Part shown: piece by piece, positions 1-4,745 of the stretch
How positions within the stretch are numbered: the stretch's first letter is position 1
Layout of the letters: the number at the start of each line of letters is the position of its first letter
NCBI GenBank assembly: GCA_022565195.1
Contig: JADFJZ010000074.1
Location: forward strand, 1-6,910
DNA: 6,910 bases
Direction: 5' to 3'
Source: Planctomycetota bacterium
GTDB lineage: Bacteria > Planctomycetota > Phycisphaerae > UBA1845 > CAIVHJ01
Notes under the pieces: model-generated
Databases searched by the model: none
What the model was told of the DNA's origin: nothing
What the model saw: the letters and a program-made list of their open reading frames with translations, nothing else
Translations under genes and position numbers: made by a program

Positions 1-485
1 CCCTGGGGGAGGATCTCGTCCTTGTACACCTGCGTTCCCATGGGCAGGTAGAGGGCCTGGTTCGGCCGCAGCTTGCGCGCGCAGATGTCCTTGAGGGTCT
101 TTCTGTCCACTTCCTCCAGGGAGTCGAGAAGCAGGCACTTGACCCCCAGTCGCTGGCTCATGAGCACCGTGCCCAGCCGCAGTTCCTCGGGAATCGGCCT
201 GGGTCTTCCCGTCGGGGGATTGATGAGCTGGTCCATGTCCAGATACGGAACGGCGAACTCGGCCAGGGTATTCTTCACCTGCGCCTTGCGCTTGCGCGCC
301 GCGGAGCGCCCGTTTCGGCCGGCGCCCCTCCTCTTCGCCCCGCGCTTCTCTACCACGACACGGACGCCGATCATCAACGCTAGCAGAGCGACGAATCCAC
401 CTATGATCCAATAGGAGGAAGGGCCAGACTGCTGATCGAGCCCCAGGTAGCCGGAATCCGTGGCTTGGGCGAGGATGGCCAACAT
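1..485 (-). CDS. Membrane-anchored protein of unknown function, 3' part outside the window
   Basis: Reading the minus strand from the ATG at 485-483 gives 161 codons without a stop up to the left edge, so the C-terminus is missing. A short N-terminal segment is followed by one strongly hydrophobic stretch (about residues 25-45, starting YWIIGGFVALL). Then comes a very basic stretch (residues 47-72, many Lys/Arg), which by the positive-inside rule puts the rest in the cytoplasm. The soluble part (residues 73-161) looks like a folded domain with alternating hydrophobic and charged residues (for example GVKCLLLDSLEEVDRKTLKD), but I recognise no family. An AAGGG at 496-500 lies 10 nt before the ATG; a TTG at 494-492 is a less likely start. 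It diverges from ssb. Arginine is AGA/AGG in 5 of 15 cases, as in ssb and unlike the genes to the right. The reading frame is well supported; the function is unknown. Confidence 0.72.
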   Translation of the reverse strand, partial: MLAILAQATDSGYLGLDQQSGPSSYWIIGGFVALLALMIGVRVVVEKRGAKRRGAGRNGRSAARKRKAQVKNTLAEFAVPYLDMDQLINPPTGRPRPIPEELRLGTVLMSQRLGVKCLLLDSLEEVDRKTLKDICARKLRPNQALYLPMGTQVYKDEILPQ

Positions 486-510
486 AGGTGGCAAACCCTT
501 AGAGACAGAG

Positions 511-522
511 GGGCATATGCCC
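511..522. promoter_or_regulatory. Perfect 12-bp palindrome upstream of the membrane-protein gene
   Basis: GGGCATATGCCC reads the same on both strands. It lies 26 bp upstream of the ATG of the minus-strand gene. It would overlap the -10 region of a weak minus-strand promoter whose -35 is TTGACT (543-538) at 17-18 bp spacing. A second minus-strand candidate starts with a perfect TTGACA (570-565), but its best -10, TACTTT at 548-543 (16 bp), is poor. An operator role is inferred from symmetry and position only. Confidence 0.35.
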
Positions 523-591
523 GAGTAAACACCGTTGAGTCAAAAGTAATATGGCCAGGGGAGATGTCAAACAGGTCAGGGCTGAAGGGCG

Positions 592-615
592 GGCCGCCGA
601 TCGGCTCCGGCGGCC
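592..615. repeat. Inverted repeat, 8-bp GC-only stem with 8-nt loop
   Basis: GGCCGCCG (592-599) and CGGCGGCC (608-615) are exact reverse complements around the loop ATCGGCTC. On the plus strand a TTTT follows five bases later (621-625 region), which is terminator-like, but no plus-strand gene ends upstream within the window. It sits about 30 bp upstream of the ssb promoter -35. It could be an operator, a terminator for read-through from the left, or chance in GC-rich DNA. Confidence 0.4.
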
Positions 616-645
616 GCCTGATTTTCCTCAAGTCGAGGCGTGACC

Positions 646-674
646 TTGACCGGGAGATTGCGCTGGTGTTTAAT
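646..674 (+). promoter_or_regulatory. Sigma-70-type promoter for ssb
   Basis: TTGACC (646-651; 5 of 6 consensus positions) and TTTAAT (669-674; 5 of 6) are separated by exactly 17 bp. Transcription would start near 681, leaving a leader of about 95 nt before the ssb ATG. No transcript evidence is available from sequence alone. Confidence 0.6.
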
Positions 675-763
675 AGGACATTGGGGCTGCGCAGGGCCGG
701 CAAACGCGAGCGTCGACGATCTGCGGCCAGCCCTCCGGTGGGGGGGTGAAAACGTCAATCTCG

Positions 764-770
764 AAAGGAG
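764..770 (+). promoter_or_regulatory. Ribosome binding site of ssb
   Basis: AAAGGAG lies 6 nt before the ATG at 777. This is a strong Shine-Dalgarno sequence at good spacing and fixes the ssb start. The encoded N-terminus also aligns with known SSB starts. Confidence 0.8.
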
Positions 771-776
771 CTTAAG

Positions 777-1193
777 ATGTCACGTGGGGGGGTCAACAAG
801 GTCATTCTCATAGGCAACCTCGGGTCGGATCCGGAGGTGAAATACACCCCCAGCGGCGTCCCGGTGGCGAACGTCACTCTGGCCACTAACGAGTCCTGGA
901 CTGACAAGAATGGCGAGCGCCAGGAGAGGACGGAGTGGCACCGGCTGGTGATATGGCGGAAGACGGCGGAGATCGTCGGTCAGTATCTCCACAAGGGGAG
1001 CAAGATATACGTCGAGGGGAGGCTGGAGACGCGGTCCTGGGAGGACCAGTCAGGTCAGAAGAGGTACACCACCGAGATCGTCGTCAACGACCTGCAGATG
1101 CTGGACAGCCGCGGAGAGTCCAGTGACAGGGGAGCCGTGGAGTCCGGCCCGCCCATCCCGGGCGAGCCGAGCTTCGATGTCGGTGGCGGGGGG
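777..1193 (+). CDS. ssb: Single-stranded DNA-binding protein SSB, apparently lacking its native 3' end
   Basis: SSB coats single-stranded DNA during replication, repair and recombination, usually as a tetramer of OB folds. Residues 1-110 match bacterial SSB throughout: [15 protein letters not shown], the TEWHRLV block and the [10 protein letters not shown] block near the fold's end. W41, W54, W60 and W88 fall at or next to the positions of E. coli W40, W54, F60 and W88, known for stacking on DNA, and H55 is also kept. After residue 110 comes a Gly/Pro/Ser linker typical of the family, ending in GGGG at about residue 139. The acidic tip (DDDIPF type) that recruits partner proteins is absent. 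The frame has no stop there: it stays open to 2585, but everything beyond about 1193 is antisense to the sigma-54 activator and does not resemble SSB. Deleting one G in the run at 1188-1193 would give a TGA, still with no tip. The end coordinate given is the last SSB-like codon, not a stop. Confidence 0.85.
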
Positions 1194-2597
1194 TTGACCC
1201 CCGGGCAGCTCATCTCCGCCACCCAGACGGTCAACGGCTTGGAAAGCGCCAAGTCGCTCCCCTTGGGCGTGGGCGCCGGCGATTTCGGGCGGCAGGATGC
1301 TCACGTCAATGACCTGCCCGTCCGACATGAGCACCATTCGTTCCACGACGTTCTGCAATTCGCGAATGTTGCCGGGCCAATCATGGCTGATCAAGAGCGC
1401 TGTGACGTCGTCGCTCAGCTCCGGCTTGGCCAGGCGCAGGTCCACGGCCGCCCGGCTGATAAAGTGTTCCACCAGCAGGGGGATGTCCTCGCGCCGCTCA
1501 CGCAGCGGCGGAATGTGGATCGGGAAGACGTTCAGGCGATAGTAGAGATCCTCGCGGAAGCGTTTCTCTTTCATTTCGAGCTGCAAGTCGCGGTTGGTGG
1601 CCGCGATGACCCGCACGTCGCAAGCGATTGTTTTCGTGCCGCCGACGCGCACGAACTCCTTTTCTTGCAACACGCGCAAGAGCTTGACTTGCATGGACGG
1701 GCTGACCTCACCGATTTCATCCAGGAAGATCGTCCCTTTGGAGGCCAGCTCGAAGCGCCCCAGCTTTTGTGCGGAGGCGCCGGTGAAGGCGCCTTTCTCA
1801 TGGCCGAACAATTCGCTTTCGAGCAGCGTCTCAGCGAGCGCGGCGCAGTTGACAGCGATGAACGGCTTGTCGCTCACGCCCGAATTCTGGTGTATGTATC
1901 GAGCGAGTACTTCCTTGCCGGTGCCGGTATCGCCCAGCAGCAGTACGGTCGCATTGCTGCGGGCCACGCGATTGCAGAGTTCCAACACCTTGCGCAGCGG
2001 GGCGGATTGGCCGATGATTTGATCGCTCGAACCCATCGTCGAGCGCAGGCCTTCGTTCTCCCTCTTGAGCTGGTGATGGGCCTGAGCGTTGGCCACGCCC
2101 GTGGCGGCGAGGTTGGCGAAGATTTGCAGCAGGCTGAGATCCTGCTCGTTGAAGTTGTCGGCTCCGATCTTGTTCAGTACCTCGACGACGCCCAGCACGC
2201 AATCCTGCTGGATCAAAGGCGCAGCGATCATGCCGCGCGTCTTGAAGCTGCTCTTATCATCGATGCCTTTGAAGAAATACTTGTTGCTGCTCACGTCAGT
2301 GACGATTTCAGGCTTGGCGGTCTTGCACACGCGCCCGGCGATGCCCAGATCGGCGTCAAACTCTTCACCCAGCAGCAGATCGCCTCGGTCGCCGACGGCG
2401 GCCTGGAAGATGAGCTTGTCCCTGCGCGAATCGAGGATGAGCACGCTGCTGGCTTCGGCCCGCATGACCGCTGCGGCGGACTGGGCGATGGCCTGCAACA
2501 CAACTTGCGGTTCAAGGCTGGACGTGATGGCTGTGGAGGCGTCCAGAAGGGCGGACAATGCCTGAGGCGACAGTCCCGTACTTGATGAGAATCCCAT
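1050..2597 (-). CDS. GAF-domain sigma-54-dependent transcriptional activator, C-terminal helix-turn-helix missing
   Basis: Proteins of this class bind sigma-54 RNA polymerase and use ATP to open promoters. Residues about 10-175 form a GAF-type sensor domain ([15 protein letters not shown] and [18 protein letters not shown] blocks). Residues about 190-420 form the AAA+ domain: Walker A GDTGTGKE (222-229), the sigma-54 contact loop GAFTGA (269-274), Walker B FLDE (291-294), ATNRDL (333-338), the arginine-finger segment [11 protein letters not shown] (348-358) and WPGNIREL (407-414). All key catalytic motifs are intact. After LPPEI (435-439) the usual Fis-type DNA-binding helix-turn-helix does not appear. 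The last ~70 codons (from about 1260 down to the TGA at 1052-1050) are low-complexity and antisense to ssb, so they are probably not native. No strong Shine-Dalgarno precedes the ATG at 2597. The GAF ligand and target genes cannot be told from the sequence. Confidence 0.88.
   Translation of the reverse strand: MGFSSSTGLSPQALSALLDASTAITSSLEPQVVLQAIAQSAAAVMRAEASSVLILDSRRDKLIFQAAVGDRGDLLLGEEFDADLGIAGRVCKTAKPEIVTDVSSNKYFFKGIDDKSSFKTRGMIAAPLIQQDCVLGVVEVLNKIGADNFNEQDLSLLQIFANLAATGVANAQAHHQLKRENEGLRSTMGSSDQIIGQSAPLRKVLELCNRVARSNATVLLLGDTGTGKEVLARYIHQNSGVSDKPFIAVNCAALAETLLESELFGHEKGAFTGASAQKLGRFELASKGTIFLDEIGEVSPSMQVKLLRVLQEKEFVRVGGTKTIACDVRVIAATNRDLQLEMKEKRFREDLYYRLNVFPIHIPPLRERREDIPLLVEHFISRAAVDLRLAKPELSDDVTALLISHDWPGNIRELQNVVERMVLMSDGQVIDVSILPPEIAGAHAQGERLGAFQAVDRLGGGDELPGGQPPATDIEARLARDGRAGLHGSPVTGLSAAVQHLQVVDDDLGGVPLLT
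1187..1203. repeat. Small hairpin at the ssb/activator join
   Basis: CGGGGG (1187-1192) pairs exactly with CCCCCG (1198-1203) around the loop GTTGA. There is no T-tract on either side, so it is not a standard terminator. It lies at the point where SSB-like sequence stops, so it could mark a rearrangement breakpoint or a site prone to assembly or sequencing errors. It is short enough to be chance. Confidence 0.35.
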
Positions 2598-2638
2598 TTG
2601 CCCGAATCCTGCAAGAAGATGAACTGGGGAAACTGGGC

Positions 2639-2669
2639 ATTATTTACCACCTCGCGGTGGTGCGGTCAA
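2639..2669 (-). promoter_or_regulatory. Promoter-like element for the activator, with an inverted repeat in its spacer
   Basis: On the minus strand TTGACC (2669-2664; 5 of 6) is followed by TAAATA at 17 bp (2646-2641; 3 of 6) or AATAAT at 19 bp (2644-2639; 5 of 6). The spacer contains the exact inverted repeat ACCACC-TCGC-GGTGGT (2646-2661 on the plus strand). A protein bound there would lie between -35 and -10, a classic repressor or MerR-type position. The promoter is about 42 bp upstream of the ATG. Position and symmetry are seen; function is inferred. Confidence 0.4.
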
Positions 2670-2808
2670 CAGTTTCGGGAGCGCCGCAGGTTTCGGATCG
2701 GCAAGAATCGCCGGTGGGCACCCGGCTGCACCTTCGCGGCGCACCGATGTGACGTTTTCTTGCCGCGGCCCTGCCGATGCAACAGCAGGAAGAACGAGTT
2801 CTATAGCT

Positions 2809-2813
2809 GGAGG
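2809..2813 (+). promoter_or_regulatory. Ribosome binding site of the small exported protein
   Basis: GGAGG lies 6 nt before the ATG at 2820 and only 3 nt before the ATG at 2817. The second of the two adjacent ATGs is therefore the better start. It also argues against the longer in-frame reading that begins at 2598. Confidence 0.65.
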
Positions 2814-2819
2814 CCTATG

Positions 2820-3071
2820 ATGATCAAAACGAAAGCGGGATCTGCCAAGAGACTGCTGGCCATGCTGGTGATGTCGTGCATGTTCTTGAACCCTGTCGTC
2901 TGCACCGACAATGAGAACTTCAATGAGTTCCGCAGCTCGACCGGGCCGGGGCTGGAGAGCGGGGTGCAGGCTTTGTTTGACGGTGATGCCACCGGATTCG
3001 ACACCATCGTCGATACGGTGATCTCGGGCCTGTTCGTGATCTTCGCGCCCGATTCGGATTCCTCAAACTGA
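2820..3071 (+). CDS. Small exported protein of unknown function, 83 aa
   Basis: The start at 2820 has GGAGG at good spacing and gives 83 residues ending in TGA at 3069-3071. The N-terminus looks like a signal peptide: basic start (KTKAGSAKR, residues 3-11), hydrophobic core (12-28, LLAMLVMSCMFLNPVVC), then a polar region. Two cysteines (20 and 28) lie in or at the end of the core; neither has a clean lipobox, although VMSC at 17-20 is loosely similar. The mature part is acidic and contains FNEFRSSTGPGLESGVQAL (34-52). A second hydrophobic stretch (about 64-77, TIVDTVISGLFVIF) could be an amphipathic helix or membrane contact. The C-terminus is short and acidic-polar (PDSDSSN). I recall short exported proteins of similar style in planctomycetes but cannot name a family. 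It diverges from the activator gene; no convincing promoter of its own is visible. Gene status is likely; function is unknown. Confidence 0.66.
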   Translation: MIKTKAGSAKRLLAMLVMSCMFLNPVVCTDNENFNEFRSSTGPGLESGVQALFDGDATGFDTIVDTVISGLFVIFAPDSDSSN

Positions 3072-3078
3072 CCGCCTT

Positions 3079-3100
3079 GCAGCCTCCTTGAGGCGGCTGC
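3079..3100. terminator. Hairpin just after the small exported-protein gene, possible terminator
   Basis: GCAGCC (3079-3084) pairs with GGCTGC (3095-3100), and after one mismatch CC pairs with GG around a TTGA loop. It begins 8 nt after the TGA at 3069-3071. No T-run follows, so it is not a textbook intrinsic terminator. It may protect the 3' end or act as a weak terminator. Confidence 0.3.
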
Positions 3101-3103
3101 CGA

Positions 3104-3131
3104 CTACGGGCTTCGGGCTACAGGCTTCGGG
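3104..3131. repeat. Tandem duplication of a 14-bp unit
   Basis: CTACGGGCTTCGGG (3104-3117) is followed directly by CTACAGGCTTCGGG (3118-3131); the copies differ at one base. A G-run continues to 3135. It lies in the non-coding spacer between the convergent ends of the small exported-protein gene and the glycosyltransferase gene. Confidence 0.6.
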
Positions 3132-3194
3132 GGGGCGGGTTGCGTGTCCTGAAGATCTCAGAAAAAAACCGAGGGCCTGACAAATGCGCGGGTG

Positions 3195-3212
3195 TTGCGC
3201 GGTGGGGCGCAA
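3195..3212 (-). terminator. Hairpin downstream of the glycosyltransferase gene, weak terminator candidate
   Basis: TTGCGC (3195-3200) and GCGCAA (3207-3212) are exact reverse complements with a 6-nt loop. On the minus strand the hairpin begins 3 nt after the TAA at 3218-3216. A run of seven T on the minus strand (3168-3162) follows only about 27 nt later, too far for a standard intrinsic terminator. Confidence 0.35.
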
Positions 3213-3215
3213 GTC

Positions 3216-4544
3216 TTACGCTGAGGGGACAACGTGCCCGGCGCGACGGAGCAGCCGGATCAGGCAGATCCAGATCAGGAGTGCTCCAGCAAAGGTGTTG
3301 CAGGCCAGCAAGCGCAGTAGCCCGGATTGGCCGTTGAACCAGGCGAAGAACTTCCAAGTCAAAAACAGCAGTCCCACGCCCACGACGAAGGCGATGATCT
3401 CATTTCTGGGCGGTCGGGCAGCTCCGCGGAGTGCGGCGGTGGCGTAGGCCGGAACGGCCAGCCAAACCCACGTGAAATGGTGAATCGTTGCGATCTTGTT
3501 CGCCAGCAGCAGGGCGCAGATCACGGCGGCGAACTCGAGCGAGATAGTTTCGGATGAGCGGCCGTCTCGCGGGATGGCCCGAAACGTCAAAACGATGATT
3601 GCGAGCCCGGCTGCCAAGCTCAGCATGTCGATCCAAAAGTGCGACTCCATGAGGCGATCCGCGAACAAGTAAGCGGGATCCGAAACAAACACGCGGGCCA
3701 GCACGCCATACACAGATTGATTGGCAATATACGCCTGCCCGCCGGAGATTTTCGGCAAAACGTCAAACACATAGGTGTGAAACGGCTCGATGCCGAGTGA
3801 AACGAGCGCGCCGCCGGTGAGGATCAACACAGTAACGACGCACGAGCCTGCTGCTTTCCACTGCCGCTTCCACAAAAGATAGATCCACAACAGGCCGAGG
3901 TGCGGCTTGACCAAGGCCGCCACGCCGAGCAGCGCTCCGGCGAGTACCGAGCGATCGCGCGCCATCAGCCACACGGCAGAGACAATCAGCGCGAACAGAA
4001 CGATGTTGACTTGACCCAGCTGGAGCGAACGGGCCATCGGGGGGTACATCAAGGACAGAATGACCAGGCACGCCGTAAGCACGGGGCGCCGGGCCAGGCC
4101 GCGCCCAATCAAAACGCCGACGCACGCGAGCCACAGGCCCGCGTTGATCCACACCCAGCATGTTTGGGCGGTCTCGTAGCGAACTCGGGCGATCCAACTG
4201 CCCATCCAGGCAAACTGCGGCGGATAAATGTAGGCGCTGAAGCTCCTGTTGATGCCCATGTCCTCTTTCAGGTCCGCGAAGACGTTTCCGTGCAAACCGC
4301 CTTTGCCGGTTTCAGTTTCGTAGAAGTCGTGGCCGACGCTCGCTGCATACCAGGCGGCGTAGTAGGGCGCAAAATCGAATTTGAAAGCTCGGGGGTTCGC
4401 TGAGACGGTTTCAGGCAGGACGCTCATGTAGACCCACAGGCAGACGAAGCTGGCTGTGAGCAGGCAAGCGAAGATGACCGCGACTTCCGGCGGGCGCTCG
4501 GCGTCGGCGGATGTTGTCCGATCAGCGGCGGGCATGTTTCTCAC
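3216..4544 (-). CDS. Polytopic membrane glycosyltransferase, GT87/DUF2029-like
   Basis: GT87 proteins are GT-C-fold enzymes, such as mycobacterial PimE, that transfer sugars (mannose in known cases) from polyprenyl-phosphate donors to acceptors outside the cytoplasmic membrane. This 442-residue protein has the expected layout: about 10 hydrophobic segments, the first at about residues 21-43. A loop follows with an Asp in FDFAPYYAAW (D57), matching the conserved catalytic Asp of the first outer loop in this fold. Other family-like blocks are IYPPQFAW (106-113), LQLGQVNI (174-181), VKPHLGLLW (212-220) and an IHHFTW loop (354-359). The start at 4544 is GTG; an in-frame ATG at 4535 is an alternative, and neither has a strong Shine-Dalgarno. 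It ends in TAA at 3218-3216. It has its own promoter and so is probably transcribed alone. Substrate and acceptor cannot be inferred. Confidence 0.8.
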   Translation of the reverse strand: MRNMPAADRTTSADAERPPEVAVIFACLLTASFVCLWVYMSVLPETVSANPRAFKFDFAPYYAAWYAASVGHDFYETETGKGGLHGNVFADLKEDMGINRSFSAYIYPPQFAWMGSWIARVRYETAQTCWVWINAGLWLACVGVLIGRGLARRPVLTACLVILSLMYPPMARSLQLGQVNIVLFALIVSAVWLMARDRSVLAGALLGVAALVKPHLGLLWIYLLWKRQWKAAGSCVVTVLILTGGALVSLGIEPFHTYVFDVLPKISGGQAYIANQSVYGVLARVFVSDPAYLFADRLMESHFWIDMLSLAAGLAIIVLTFRAIPRDGRSSETISLEFAAVICALLLANKIATIHHFTWVWLAVPAYATAALRGAARPPRNEIIAFVVGVGLLFLTWKFFAWFNGQSGLLRLLACNTFAGALLIWICLIRLLRRAGHVVPSA

Positions 4545-4611
4545 ATGGAGACGGGTGGAGGTTTATCGCCGCCTTCGCCCGATGACGATTCCAGCCTGGG
4601 CATCGCGGGGC

Positions 4612-4639
4612 ATTATAGATTATCGCGGAGTGAGGACAA
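4612..4639 (-). promoter_or_regulatory. Sigma-70-type promoter for the glycosyltransferase gene
   Basis: On the minus strand a perfect TATAAT (4617-4612) lies 16 bp after TTGTCC (4639-4634; 4 of 6). Transcription would start near 4605, giving a leader of about 60 nt. Since it lies between two minus-strand genes, it suggests the glycosyltransferase is expressed independently of the upstream HEAT-repeat gene. Confidence 0.55.
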
Positions 4640-4745
4640 CCATTGATTTGCCGAGGGTGATCGCACGGCGAACCGGCGGTTGTGTCATCAGAGACGCTTC
4701 TCGCACACGCTTTCTGATACATGTTCCGCGTCGGCGATCGTTTAC

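Noticed and set aside
777..2585. A 602-residue SSB fusion protein on the plus strand
   Set aside because: Beyond about residue 139 the translation is the antisense of a well-conserved sigma-54 activator and shows no domain signal of its own. The long open frame is a side effect of GC-rich coding DNA on the other strand.
2760..2806. Promoter for the small exported-protein gene
   Set aside because: TTGCCG and the TCTATAG-like sequence are about 35 bp apart, too far to form one promoter, and neither has a fitting partner.
2598..3071. A longer 157-residue version of the small exported protein
   Set aside because: The extension covers the regulatory spacer, would bury the signal peptide in the middle of the protein, and ignores the strong GGAGG at 2809-2813 serving the ATG at 2820.
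3900..4403. A 167-residue plus-strand frame inside the glycosyltransferase gene
   Set aside because: The opposite strand encodes transmembrane helices with family motifs; this frame is low-information shadow coding rich in Gln, Arg and His.
4687..4718. Terminator hairpin after the HEAT-repeat gene
   Set aside because: ATCAGA and TCTGAT are complementary but separated by a 20-nt loop with no good inner pairing and no T-run on the minus strand.
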